A stretch of 64,000 bases of DNA from Serratia odorifera (GTDB lineage: Bacteria; Pseudomonadota; Gammaproteobacteria; Enterobacterales; Enterobacteriaceae): positions 1,550,001 through 1,614,000 of the forward strand of contig NZ_LR134117.1 of NCBI RefSeq assembly GCF_900635445.1, in the 5' to 3' direction. Under the pieces are notes generated by a model. That model was given only the letters and a program-made list of their open reading frames with translations, searched no databases and had not been told where the DNA came from. Position numbers and translations under genes: made by a program. This document shows, in pieces, positions 9,662 to 18,174 of the stretch; the first letter of the stretch is position 1; the number at the start of each line of letters is the position of its first letter.

Positions 9662-10081
9662 ATGGCTATGACTTACCATCTGGATGTAGTCAGCGCGGAA
9701 AAACAGATGTTTTCCGGCCTGGTGCAAAAGATCCAGGTGACAGGCAGCGAAGGCGAACTGGGTATTTTCCCAGGGCATGCGCCGCTGCTGACTGCCATCA
9801 AGCCTGGCATGGTGCGTATTGTTAAACAGCATGGTGAAGAAGAGTTCATCTACCTGTCCGGCGGTATCCTTGAGGTACAACCGAGCGTGGTGACCGTGCT
9901 GGCGGACACTGCCATCCGTGGAACGGACCTTGACGAAGCGAGAGCGCTGGAAGCCAAGCGCAAAGCTGAAGAGCACATCCGTAGCTCTCATGGTGATGTC
10001 GACTATGCTCAGGCATCCGCTGAACTGGCGAAGGCGATCGCGAAGTTGCGCGTCATCGAACTCACCAGAAAAGCGATGTAA
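9662..10081 (+). CDS. atpC: F1Fo ATP synthase subunit epsilon
   Basis: Rotor-associated subunit that inhibits ATP hydrolysis. It has 139 residues, the enteric length. The N-terminal beta-sandwich (MAMTYHLDVVSAEKQMFSGL, GELGIFPGHAPLLTAIKPG) is followed by the C-terminal two-helix domain (AEHIRSSHGDVDYAQASAELAKAIAKLRVIELTRKAM in the family pattern). It is the last gene of the operon, 20 bp after atpD, with GAGAGGAGG as ribosome site and a strong terminator downstream. Confidence 0.98.
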   Translation: MAMTYHLDVVSAEKQMFSGLVQKIQVTGSEGELGIFPGHAPLLTAIKPGMVRIVKQHGEEEFIYLSGGILEVQPSVVTVLADTAIRGTDLDEARALEAKRKAEEHIRSSHGDVDYAQASAELAKAIAKLRVIELTRKAM

Positions 10082-10097
10082 GCAATACCGAAATAAG

Positions 10098-10127
10098 AAA
10101 GCGACCCATGTGGTCGCTTTTTTTTTT
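10098..10127 (+). terminator. Rho-independent terminator of the atp operon
   Basis: AAAGCGACC (10098-10106) pairs with GGTCGCTTT (10112-10120) around the loop CATGT, followed by an unbroken T run to 10127. It lies 17 bp after the atpC stop. Confidence 0.93.
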
Positions 10128-10358
10128 GCTTTAAAATAAGCGTTTGCCGCCGAGGCTGCTTGTGGTGTATTAAGCGCTGCCAACCGGAAATATGTCTCCG
10201 ATCGCCGACAGTTTTTCGACGCTGGGATCGGAATGCTCCGACTGACGGCATGCCTAGAGCCGCAAGGGTTGAGCCGGGTTCGTGCAAAGAAATATGTAGT
10301 AATTTCGTCACTAAACGGGTTTACTTTCGTCTATTAAATTGGAGTTATCAGGTTGCTT

Positions 10359-11729
10359 ATGTCGAACAGCGCAATGAGTGTGGTGATCCTCGCCGCGGGC
10401 AAGGGAACACGCATGTATTCCGATCTTCCCAAAGTGTTGCACCCGCTGGCGGGCAAGCCGATGGTGCAGCATGTTATCGACGCGGCCACCCGATTGGGCG
10501 CGAAAAACATCCATTTGGTTTACGGCCATGGCGGCGATCTGCTGAAAAGCACCCTGACCGACGGCGCGCTGAATTGGGTGCTGCAAGCCGAACAGCTGGG
10601 CACCGGTCACGCTATGCAGCAGGCTGCGCCGCATTTTGCCGATGATGAAGACGTCCTGATGCTGTACGGCGACGTGCCGCTGATTGCCGTCGATACCCTG
10701 ACGCGTCTGCTGGCGGCCAAGCCGCAGGGCGGTATCGGCCTGCTGACGGTGAAACTGGACGATCCGAGCGGCTATGGCCGCATCGTGCGGGAAAACGGCA
10801 GCGTGGTCGGCATCGTTGAACATAAGGATGCCAGCGAGCAACAGCGCCAAATCAATGAAATCAATACCGGCATACTGGTTGCCAACGGCGGCGATCTGAA
10901 GCGTTGGCTGGGCAAGCTGACCAATGACAATGCGCAGGGTGAATATTACATCACCGATATCATCGCATTGGCCCATGCCGACGGTAAATCCATCGAAACG
11001 GTGCACCCCGATCGCCTCAGCGAAGTCGAAGGGGTCAACAACCGCCTTCAGCTGGCGCGGCTTGAGCGGGTGTATCAGGCTGAGCAGGCGCAAGCGCTGC
11101 TGCTGGCCGGCGTGATGCTGCTCGATCCGGCACGTTTCGATCTGCGCGGTGAACTGACGCACGGTCGCGATGTGTCGATCGACGCCAACGTGATTATCGA
11201 AGGCCGGGTGCAACTGGGCGACCGGGTGAAAATCGGTGCCGGCAGCGTACTGAAGAACTGCGTGGTGGGTGACGACTGCGAAATCAGCCCGTACAGCGTG
11301 CTGGAAGACGCGGTGCTGGGCGCCGAGTGTACCGTCGGGCCGTTTGCACGCCTGCGTCCAGGCGCGGAGCTGGCGCAGGGCGCGCACGTCGGCAACTTTG
11401 TCGAAATGAAGAAAGCGCGCCTGGGCAAAGGCTCCAAGGCCGGGCATCTCAGCTATCTGGGCGACGCCGAGATTGGCGACGACGTCAATATTGGCGCGGG
11501 TACCATTACCTGTAACTATGACGGTGCCAATAAGCATAAGACTGTTATCGGCGATGGGGTGTTTGTTGGTTCGGATACCCAGCTGGTAGCACCGGTATCG
11601 GTCGGTAAAGGCTCCACCATCGCCGCCGGCACCACGGTCACTCGAGATATCGGCGACGATGAGTTGGTGCTGAGCCGCGTCAAGCAGGTGCACATTCAGG
11701 GCTGGCAGCGCCCAAGTAAAAAGAGATAG
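10359..11729 (+). CDS. glmU: Bifunctional N-acetylglucosamine-1-phosphate uridyltransferase / glucosamine-1-phosphate acetyltransferase GlmU
   Basis: Makes UDP-GlcNAc from glucosamine-1-phosphate in two steps, feeding peptidoglycan and LPS synthesis. It has 456 residues, the normal length. The N-terminal nucleotidyltransferase domain begins MSNSAMSVVILAAGKGTRMYS-type, with the GxGTRMxSxxPK signature near residues 14-25. The C-terminal left-handed beta-helix acetyltransferase has hexapeptide repeats and the GHLSYLGDAEIGDDVNIGAGT segment. The ATG at 10359 was chosen over the TTG at 10353 because it aligns with the enteric start. GGAGTT lies about 18 bases upstream. It is paired with glmS downstream. 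Confidence 0.97.
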   Translation: MSNSAMSVVILAAGKGTRMYSDLPKVLHPLAGKPMVQHVIDAATRLGAKNIHLVYGHGGDLLKSTLTDGALNWVLQAEQLGTGHAMQQAAPHFADDEDVLMLYGDVPLIAVDTLTRLLAAKPQGGIGLLTVKLDDPSGYGRIVRENGSVVGIVEHKDASEQQRQINEINTGILVANGGDLKRWLGKLTNDNAQGEYYITDIIALAHADGKSIETVHPDRLSEVEGVNNRLQLARLERVYQAEQAQALLLAGVMLLDPARFDLRGELTHGRDVSIDANVIIEGRVQLGDRVKIGAGSVLKNCVVGDDCEISPYSVLEDAVLGAECTVGPFARLRPGAELAQGAHVGNFVEMKKARLGKGSKAGHLSYLGDAEIGDDVNIGAGTITCNYDGANKHKTVIGDGVFVGSDTQLVAPVSVGKGSTIAAGTTVTRDIGDDELVLSRVKQVHIQGWQRPSKKR

Positions 11730-11740
11730 AGACAGCCCTT

Positions 11741-11850
11741 CATCTTTCGAGCTGCAGCGTTGTTGTCTTTATGACGGAACCCCAGTCACTTACTTGAGTA
11801 AGTGACTGGGGATTCTGACATTTGCCGCCTGGCTGCAACTCGAAATCTAT
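11741..11850. repeat. Large imperfect palindromic repeat between glmU and glmS
   Basis: The centre is a perfect 15-bp inverted repeat, CCCCAGTCACTTACT (11780-11794) and AGTAAGTGACTGGGG (11797-11811), with only TG between. Outer arms TTTCGAGCTGCAGC (11745-11758) and GCTGCAACTCGAAA (11832-11845) also face each other, so the whole 110 bp folds on itself. The outer arm resembles parts of the repeat between atpG and atpD, suggesting one dispersed family. It has no coding capacity. It could act as an mRNA processing or stability element between glmU and glmS. Confidence 0.7.
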
Positions 11851-11876
11851 TGGGCGGTAATATGTAGTAGAAATAA

Positions 11877-11921
11877 TATGTTTTGTATTGCGCTCCAATG
11901 TAGAGCCCAATACAAAACATA
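11877..11921. repeat. Near-perfect 19-bp inverted repeat in the glmS leader
   Basis: TATGTTTTGTATTGCGCTC (11877-11895) is matched by GAGCCCAATACAAAACATA (11903-11921), with one mismatch and a 7-base loop. No T tract follows. It lies 105-149 bp upstream of glmS. It may be a stable leader hairpin or a double-stranded binding site; which one cannot be told from the sequence. Confidence 0.7.
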
Positions 11922-12025
11922 ATAATCCCCACCATCTACAGGCTCGGGGCTGCACGGTAAAACCGGCAAAATCAGGTCAAGACATCGAAAAGCGCCAGCA
12001 CGGCGTTTCATTAGGAATACAACTG

Positions 12026-13855
12026 ATGTGTGGAATTGTAGGCGCAGTAGCGCAACGTGATATTGCAGAGATTCTGTTGGAAGGCTTACGCCGTCTTGAG
12101 TACCGCGGTTACGACTCGGCCGGTTTGGCGGTGGTTGACGCGCAAGGCAACGTTAGCCGTTTACGCCGCGTCGGCAAGGTGCAGAAACTGGCTGAAGCCG
12201 CAGAACAGCATGCTTTGCACGGCGGTACCGGCATCGCGCATACCCGTTGGGCAACCCACGGCGAACCGACCGAAGCCAATGCTCACCCGCATGTGTCCGA
12301 TTATATTACCGTGGTGCATAACGGCATCATTGAAAACCACGAACCGCTGCGTGAACTGCTGATTGAACGCGGTTACCGCTTTGCGTCCGAAACCGACACC
12401 GAAGTGATCGCGCACCTGGTGCATTGGGAACAGCTGCAGGGCGGCACGCTGCTGGAAGTGGTCAAACGCGTCATTCCACAGCTGCGCGGCGCTTACGGCA
12501 CCGTGGTGATGGACAGCCGCGATCCGAGCGTGCTGGTGGCCGCGCGTTCTGGCAGCCCGCTGGTGATTGGCCGCGGCGTCGGCGAAAACTTTATCGCTTC
12601 CGATCAGTTGGCGCTGCTGCCAGTGACCCGTCGTTTCATCTTCCTGGAAGAAGGCGATGTGGTGGAAGTCACCCGTCGTACCGTTAACGTATTCGACAAG
12701 CAAGGCAATGCGGTCGAGCGCCCGGAAATCGAGTCTCAGGTGCAATATGACGCGGGTGACAAAGGCGCTTACCGTCATTACATGCAGAAAGAAATTTTTG
12801 AACAGCCGCTGGCGTTGAAAAACACCCTGGAAGGGCGTTTCAGCCATGGCCAGATCAACCTGAGCGAGCTTGGCGAAGGCGCCGATCAACTGCTGGCGAA
12901 GGTGCAACACGTGCAGATCATCGCCTGTGGTACTTCTTACCATTCCGGCATGGTGGCGCGTTACTGGTTCGAATCGCTGGCCGGCGTGCCGTGCGATGTC
13001 GAAATCGCCTCCGAATTCCGTTACCGCAAGTCTGCGGTGCGTCCGGGCAGCCTGATCATTACTCTGTCGCAGTCAGGTGAAACCGCCGATACGCTGGCGG
13101 CGTTGCGCCTGTCGAAAGAGCTGGGATACCTGGGATCGCTGGCGGTGTGCAACGTGGCAGGGTCTTCTCTGGTGCGTGAATCCGATCTGGCGCTGATGAC
13201 CAAGGCCGGCACGGAAATCGGCGTAGCGTCGACCAAGGCCTTCACTACCCAGCTTGCCGTTCTGCTGATGCTGGTGGCGCGCCTGGGGCGTTTGAAGGGC
13301 ATGGCGGAAAGCGTCGAACATGACATTGTGCACGCCCTGCAGGCGTTGCCGGCGCGCATTGAGCAGATGCTGTCGCTGGACAAGAGCATCGAAGCGCTGG
13401 CGGAAGGCTTCTCCGACAAGCATCATGCGTTATTCCTCGGCCGTGGCGATCAGTATCCGATTGCCATGGAAGGTGCGCTGAAGCTGAAAGAGATCTCTTA
13501 TATTCACGCCGAAGCCTACGCGGCGGGCGAACTGAAGCACGGCCCATTGGCGCTGATTGACGCCGATATGCCGGTGATCGTGGTGGCGCCAAACAACGAA
13601 CTGCTGGAAAAACTGAAGTCCAATATTGAAGAAGTCCGCGCACGCGGCGGCCAACTGTATGTGTTCGCCGATCAGGATGCCGGTTTTGTCAGCAGCGAAG
13701 GAATGACCATCGTTCCCCTGCCGCACGTCGAGGAAATCGTCGCGCCTATCTTCTACACCGTGCCGTTGCAACTGCTGTCCTATCACGTTGCGCTGATTAA
13801 AGGCACTGACGTCGATCAGCCGCGTAACTTGGCGAAGTCCGTCACCGTAGAGTGA
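12026..13855 (+). CDS. glmS: Glutamine-fructose-6-phosphate aminotransferase (isomerising) GlmS
   Basis: Makes glucosamine-6-phosphate from fructose-6-phosphate and glutamine, the first committed step to amino sugars. It has 609 residues, exactly the enteric length, starting MCGIVGAVAQRD at ATG 12026. Upstream in-frame codons run through the leader and are not used. Cys2 (Cys1 after Met removal) is the glutaminase nucleophile. Two SIS domains follow, with CGTSYHSGM and SQSGETADT binding the sugar phosphate, and the C-terminal PRNLAKSVTVE is typical. In enterics it is cotranscribed with glmU and its leader is the target of sRNA GlmZ. A small hairpin (AAAGCGCC / GGCGTTT, about 11990-12009) lies in the leader here. 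Confidence 0.98.
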   Translation: MCGIVGAVAQRDIAEILLEGLRRLEYRGYDSAGLAVVDAQGNVSRLRRVGKVQKLAEAAEQHALHGGTGIAHTRWATHGEPTEANAHPHVSDYITVVHNGIIENHEPLRELLIERGYRFASETDTEVIAHLVHWEQLQGGTLLEVVKRVIPQLRGAYGTVVMDSRDPSVLVAARSGSPLVIGRGVGENFIASDQLALLPVTRRFIFLEEGDVVEVTRRTVNVFDKQGNAVERPEIESQVQYDAGDKGAYRHYMQKEIFEQPLALKNTLEGRFSHGQINLSELGEGADQLLAKVQHVQIIACGTSYHSGMVARYWFESLAGVPCDVEIASEFRYRKSAVRPGSLIITLSQSGETADTLAALRLSKELGYLGSLAVCNVAGSSLVRESDLALMTKAGTEIGVASTKAFTTQLAVLLMLVARLGRLKGMAESVEHDIVHALQALPARIEQMLSLDKSIEALAEGFSDKHHALFLGRGDQYPIAMEGALKLKEISYIHAEAYAAGELKHGPLALIDADMPVIVVAPNNELLEKLKSNIEEVRARGGQLYVFADQDAGFVSSEGMTIVPLPHVEEIVAPIFYTVPLQLLSYHVALIKGTDVDQPRNLAKSVTVE

Positions 13856-13907
13856 TGCCTCGCGCTGCGCGCCATTGCCGGCGCAAGGCGCGAAAACGCA
13901 AACAGCC

Positions 13908-13945
13908 AATCCGGTATGCCGTTTACCCGCATACCGGATTTTTTT
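13908..13945 (+). terminator. Rho-independent terminator after glmS
   Basis: AATCCGGTATGC (13908-13919) pairs perfectly with GCATACCGGATT (13929-13940) over a 9-base loop, followed by TTTTT. It ends glmUS and may also serve the convergent oxidoreductase gene. Confidence 0.92.
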
Positions 13946-13989
13946 ATGTCGGATGCAGCATGGCGGCATTTGACGGGCTGAACGCTGGA

Positions 13990-15009
13990 CTACGGCTGCA
14001 TCTCGATCACCACTTTTCCTTTCGCCCGCCCCTGGGCAAGATAAGCCAGCGCCTCCTTGGCCTGTTCGAACGGGAACACCGTATCGATAACCGGCTTGAT
14101 ACGCTCGCTTGCAAGCAGTTTGCCGATCTCGGCGAGCTGGGCGCCGTCGGCGCGCACAAACAGGAATGAATAGTTCACGCCGCGCCGTTTCGCCAGACGT
14201 ACGATCTTGCGGCTCATCAATGTGAACACCAATTGCAAAAAGACGTTGAGCTTTCTGGTGCGGGCGAAGGCAGCGTCCAATGGCCCGGTCAGCGAGATGA
14301 TGCTGCCTCCCGGCTTGAGAATAGCGACGGATTTTTCAATCGTCTCCCCCTTGAGGGTGCCAAGCACCGCATCGTAACCGCTGAGTACGCTCGCAAAATC
14401 CTGCTGGTGGTAGTCAATCACCTGGTCTGCGCCCAGGCTACGTACCAGTGCGACATTATGGCTACTGGTGGTGGTAGCTACCGTTGCGCCCAAATGTTTT
14501 GCCAGTTGGATGGCAAAAGTGCCGATACCGCCGGATCCGGCGGGGATAAACACCTTTTGCCCGGCGTGCAGCCCGGCACGCTCCTGCAGTGCTTGCCAGG
14601 CGGTCAGCGCCACCATCGGCGTGGCGGCAGCCTGCACGAAGCTCAGATTGGCTGGTTTGAGCGCGGCGGCGCTTTCCGGCACCGTCGCGAATTCGGCAAA
14701 GGATCCCGACCCCAGATCGAACAGGCTGGCAAAAACGGCGTCGCCGGGCGTGAAGCGGGTTACGCCGCTGCCCACCTCGGTGACGACGCCCGCCAGATCG
14801 CTGCCCAGCGTTGCCGGGAGCTGCAAATGCAGTACCGCTTTGAACATGCCGGTCGGGATGATGTTATCGATCGGGTTCAGGCCGGCAGCATAAACCTTTA
14901 CCCTGATTTCATTGGCCTGTAGCGCAGGCAGCGAAATCTGCTCGAACCCTACCTCGGGCGATTTGCCATAGCGCCTGAGGGTGAGCGCGTTGATCGTCTG
15001 ATTGTTCAT
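13990..15009 (-). CDS. NAD(P)-dependent medium-chain oxidoreductase (quinone-reductase-like, zinc-independent type)
   Basis: 339-residue medium-chain dehydrogenase/reductase. The N-terminal GroES-like domain contains GLNPIDNIIPTGMF and LGSDLAGVVTEVGSGVTRFTPGDAVF. The Rossmann domain has the nucleotide motif IPAGSGGIGTFAIQLAKHLGA near residues 150-172. The usual zinc-ligand cysteine and histidine set is not evident, which fits the quinone oxidoreductase or enoyl reductase branch. The natural substrate cannot be told. The gene lies 61 bp downstream of an SDR gene on the same strand, so the two probably form one operon repressed by the divergent TetR-family gene. Confidence 0.85.
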   Translation of the reverse strand: MNNQTINALTLRRYGKSPEVGFEQISLPALQANEIRVKVYAAGLNPIDNIIPTGMFKAVLHLQLPATLGSDLAGVVTEVGSGVTRFTPGDAVFASLFDLGSGSFAEFATVPESAAALKPANLSFVQAAATPMVALTAWQALQERAGLHAGQKVFIPAGSGGIGTFAIQLAKHLGATVATTTSSHNVALVRSLGADQVIDYHQQDFASVLSGYDAVLGTLKGETIEKSVAILKPGGSIISLTGPLDAAFARTRKLNVFLQLVFTLMSRKIVRLAKRRGVNYSFLFVRADGAQLAEIGKLLASERIKPVIDTVFPFEQAKEALAYLAQGRAKGKVVIEMQP

Positions 15010-15070
15010 TGCATGTTCATCTCGCTGTGTTTAAGGATAAGCACGGTACTGCATGGCAGGCTGCACCGAT

Positions 15071-15856
15071 TTATTGGCCATTTTTGTATCTTGCCGCGGC
15101 TTCGTCCTGTTTGATCTCTGCCAGCATGGCCAGCCTTGCGCCATCCAATGCATCCCAGCTCTCGGCGTTGTGCAGAGGGGGAATGGTCACCAGTTCACGG
15201 CGATCGAAACCGACCAGCGCCGCATCGACCAGTTCGCCCACTTCCATCATCGGTGGCAGGGTGCTGCTGTCGATGCCTGCACGCTGCCAGATTTCGGTAT
15301 AGGTGCCGGCTGGCAATACCGCCTGAACATAAATGCCCTTGGGTGACAGTTCCAGATGCAGACCCTGCGACAGGTACAGCACGAAGGCCTTGGTCGCGCC
15401 ATACACCGTCGCGCCAAACTCGGGCATCAGGCTGAGGGTAGAACTGATATTAACGATCGAGCCGCTACCCGCCTGCACCAGGCGTGGCGCAATGGCGTTG
15501 GCCAGCCGTGTCAATGCGGTGATGTTGAGTGCGACAAGCTGTTCAATCGACGCCGAGTTCTGCTCGACGAAGCCGCCTGACTGGCCAATGCCGGCGTTAT
15601 TGATCAGGGTGGTGATGCGCGAGTCTTCACGCAGACGCGATTCGACGCGTGCCAGATGGTCGGATTGGGTAAGATCGGCTGGCAGGACATCCACGGCCAC
15701 GCCGGTTTCTTGCCGCAGGCGTGTGGCCAGCGCGTCAAGTCGTGCCTGGTCACGTGCGACCAGCACCAGGTCGTGGCCACGGTGGGCAAAGCGTTCGGCG
15801 TAAACAGCACCGATACCGGTGGACGCGCCGGTAATCAGGACGGCAGAAGTAGTCAT
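15071..15856 (-). CDS. Short-chain dehydrogenase/reductase (SDR family)
   Basis: 261-residue classical SDR. The cofactor motif TGASTGIG lies near residues 9-16, followed by NNAGIG near residues 81-86, the catalytic serine in NISSTLS, and YGATK as the YxxxK pair. The ATG at 15856 (MTTSAVLITGAS) was chosen because an AGAGAGTGA ribosome site precedes it and the extra upstream residues are not conserved. It is the first gene of the two-gene operon reading left from the TetR-controlled divergent promoter. The substrate is unknown. Confidence 0.88.
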   Translation of the reverse strand: MTTSAVLITGASTGIGAVYAERFAHRGHDLVLVARDQARLDALATRLRQETGVAVDVLPADLTQSDHLARVESRLREDSRITTLINNAGIGQSGGFVEQNSASIEQLVALNITALTRLANAIAPRLVQAGSGSIVNISSTLSLMPEFGATVYGATKAFVLYLSQGLHLELSPKGIYVQAVLPAGTYTEIWQRAGIDSSTLPPMMEVGELVDAALVGFDRRELVTIPPLHNAESWDALDGARLAMLAEIKQDEAAARYKNGQ

Positions 15857-15976
15857 AGATTCACTCTCTTGGTTGAACAATATCGGCATGCAACCTTAGG
15901 CCGCGGGCTCGGTGTTGGATCACGGTTTTTACCAGCCGGTTTTCCATCATCGGGTCAGGGTTGGCTGGCGCGATTA

Positions 15977-16038
15977 ATAATGATGATCATAATCTAACTT
16001 GTCAATCGGTTTGATTACGATCATCATCAATGTATACT
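15977..16038. promoter_or_regulatory. Divergent promoters overlapping a TetR-type operator
   Basis: The leftward promoter (SDR) has TTGACA as the complement of 16000-16005 and CATTAT as the complement of 15977-15982, 17 bp apart. The rightward promoter (TetR) has TTGATT at 16011-16016 and TATACT at 16033-16038, 16 bp apart. Arms TGATGATCATAATC (15981-15994) and GATTACGATCATCA (16013-16026) form a 14-bp inverted repeat with one mismatch. The arms cover one element of each promoter, as expected for autoregulation and co-repression. Confidence 0.72.
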
Positions 16039-16073
16039 GGCGCCATGATTTTCGACGAGAAGGGCCGATAAAG

Positions 16074-16649
16074 ATGAAAGTGAGCAAAGCGCAGGCGCAG
16101 GAAAACCGGATGCGCATCGTAGAAACGGCCTCGGTGCTGTTTCGCGAGCGCGGCTATGATGGCGTTGGCGTTGCCGAGCTGATGTCGGCCGCCGGTTTCA
16201 CCCATGGCGGGTTTTACAAACACTTTGCTTCCAAGGCCGACCTGATGTTGGAAGCAGTGGCCTGCGGGTTTGCCCAGTCGCAGGCAAAAACCGAAGGCAA
16301 GGATATCGCACAGATTGTCGAACAGTACCTGTCCCGCGAGCATCGCAACGGTATCGGTGACGGCTGTGTGATGGCGGCGCTGTCCACCGATGCGGCGCGC
16401 CAGCCCGAGTCGGTCAAGGAATTATTTGCCGTAGGCATTGAACGCCAGTTGGCCATGCTGACGCAGGGCGGCGATGGCGCAGGTGAAACCCGAGCCGCAG
16501 CTATCGACACGCTTGCCCATCTGGTGGGGGCGGTGGTGCTGTCGCGTGCCTGCCCGCAAGGTTCGGCGCTGGCAGATGAGATCCTGCAGGTTTGCCGCAC
16601 GCGTATCCTTGACGCTGAGGGTTCGCAGGCGAAAAGCGCTGCGCAGTAA
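16074..16649 (+). CDS. TetR/AcrR-family transcriptional regulator
   Basis: 191-residue repressor-type protein. The N-terminal helix-turn-helix (about residues 10-55) contains FRERGYDGVGVAELMSAAGFTHGGFYKHFASKADLM, which is diagnostic of the family. The C-terminal ligand domain is typical of the SDR/MDR-linked subgroup. The ATG at 16074 (MKVSKAQAQENR) was chosen because the upstream in-frame part overlaps the promoter. It is transcribed divergently from the SDR-oxidoreductase pair, with a shared palindromic operator, so it very likely regulates them and itself. The inducer is unknown. Confidence 0.9.
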   Translation: MKVSKAQAQENRMRIVETASVLFRERGYDGVGVAELMSAAGFTHGGFYKHFASKADLMLEAVACGFAQSQAKTEGKDIAQIVEQYLSREHRNGIGDGCVMAALSTDAARQPESVKELFAVGIERQLAMLTQGGDGAGETRAAAIDTLAHLVGAVVLSRACPQGSALADEILQVCRTRILDAEGSQAKSAAQ

Positions 16650-16926
16650 CCCACGGCCAGAATGTCATCAAACGTTAATCTGGCGCATGAGATGGCGGTG
16701 GGATTGCCGGCGAGCTAGCGTCGCGGGGTGAGCGATCGTCACAGCCGCGTTATCGATCTACGGTCGAAACCGCCATTTTAAAGAGAATAATTCGATCAAT
16801 AATCGGCTGATTAATAAGCAGAAAAAGAGTCATTTTCAGAAAGTCCGCAGATTAAAAAACACGCCAATCAGGCGGGGTTTTTCATAACGCATTGATTATA
16901 ATTAAATTAATTTTAAAACCCGCGTC
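16650..16926. other. Spacer between the TetR gene and the pst regulatory region
   Basis: AT-rich and without a gene. It contains the terminator-like hairpin described at 16854-16882. Nothing else recognisable was seen. Confidence 0.5.
16854..16882 (+). terminator. Probable rho-independent terminator upstream of pstS
   Basis: CGCC and GGCG arms flank the loop AATCA, extended by imperfect AAAAAC / GGTTTTT pairing and ending in TTTTT. It lies about 200 bp after the TetR gene and just before the Pho boxes, insulating pstS from upstream transcription. Confidence 0.65.
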
Positions 16927-16977
16927 TTGTCATATAACTGTCATATTTCATACATTTTTCTGTCACCAAACTGTCCT
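16927..16977 (+). promoter_or_regulatory. Two PhoB boxes upstream of pstS
   Basis: TTGTCATATAACTGTCAT (16927-16944) differs at one position from the PhoB consensus (CTGTCAT-A-W-A-W-CTGTMAY). CTGTCACCAAACTGTCCT (16960-16977) is a weaker second box starting exactly 33 bp later, three helical turns. The arrangement matches PhoB-activated pst promoters and predicts induction under phosphate limitation. Confidence 0.9.
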
Positions 16978-17055
16978 ATTTTCCCTCCTGCAGCAATACT
17001 TACTCTGATGAAAACGACTCGAAGTCGATTTTTGAATATCCCATTAGGAGGGATT

Positions 17056-18097
17056 ATGAAACTGATGCGTACCACCGTCGCCAGTATTGTGGCAGCGACT
17101 TTCTCTCTGGCCTCTGTGTCTACTTTCGCTGCTGCCAACCTGACCGGTGCAGGTGCGACATTCCCCGCGCCGGTGTATGCCAAGTGGGCAGATTCTTATC
17201 AAAAAGAAACCGGCAACAAAGTTAACTATCAGGGGATTGGTTCCTCTGGCGGTGTGAAGCAAATCATCGCCAATACCGTTGACTTTGGTGCCTCCGATGC
17301 GCCGTTATCGGATGAAAAACTGGCTGCTGACGGCCTGTTCCAGTTCCCGACCGTGATTGGCGGCGTGGTACTGGCGGTCAATATTCCGGGTATCAAATCC
17401 GGTGATTTGACCCCTCGACGGTAAAACGTTGGGCGATATCTACCTGGGCAATATCAAAAAATGGAATGACCCGGCCATCACCAAACTCAACCCGGGCGTA
17501 AAACTGCCAGATCAGAACATTGCCGTAGTGCGCCGCGCTGACGGTTCCGGTACCTCATACGTCTTCACCAGCTACCTGGCCAAAGTCAACGCACAGTGGA
17601 AAGAGAAAATCGGCGCCGGCTCAACGGTTAACTGGCCGACCGGTCTGGGCGGTAAAGGCAACGACGGTATCGCGGCATTCGTACAACGCCTGCCGGGCGC
17701 TATTGGCTACGTAGAGTACGCCTACGCCAAACAAAACAACCTGGCCTACACCAAGCTGGTGTCCGCCGATGGCAAAGCGGTCAGCCCGACGGAAGATGCG
17801 TTCAGCAACGCGGCCAAAGGCGTGGACTGGAGCAAAACCTTCGCCCAGGACCTGACCAACCAGAAAGGCGAGGACGCGTGGCCGATTACCTCCACCACCT
17901 TCATCCTGGTTCACAAGGAACAGAAGAAAGCTGAACAAGGCGCAGAAGTGTTGAAATTCTTCGACTGGGCTTACAAGTCCGGTGGCGACGAAGCCAAAGC
18001 GCTGGATTACGCCACCCTGCCGGACGAAGTGGTTGAACAGGTACGCGCAGCCTGGAAAACCAACGTGAAAGACAGCTCAGGCAAAGCATTGTATTAA
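17056..18097 (+). CDS. pstS: Periplasmic phosphate-binding protein PstS (one frameshift as written)
   Basis: High-affinity phosphate receptor of the PstSCAB transporter. The ATG at 17056 follows TAGGAGGG. A signal peptide of about 26 residues (MKLMRTTVASIVAATFSLASVSTFA) precedes NLTGAGATFPAPVYAKW. Translation runs to GDLTPRR-stop because of a CCCC at 17411-17414 where CCC is expected. The next frame continues LGDIYLGNIKKWNDPAITKLNPG to DSSGKALY. Dropping one C gives 346 residues, the exact enteric length. Both halves are pristine, so an error is far likelier than a real mutation. pstCAB and phoU follow. Confidence 0.94.
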
Positions 18098-18174
18098 GCG
18101 GCCAGCGTTTGGTTAGCCGTTATATCTGGGCCCGGCATGCCGGGCCCTCCCAGCTTTAAACAGAAGAGTAATCT

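Noticed and set aside
10311..11693. 460-codon minus-strand open frame opposite glmU
   Set aside because: Same codon-bias shadow effect; histidine- and glutamine-rich composition without domains.
11888..12025. N-terminal extension of GlmS
   Set aside because: GlmS must start at MCGIVG because Cys2 becomes the N-terminal nucleophile; the upstream frame is leader sequence.
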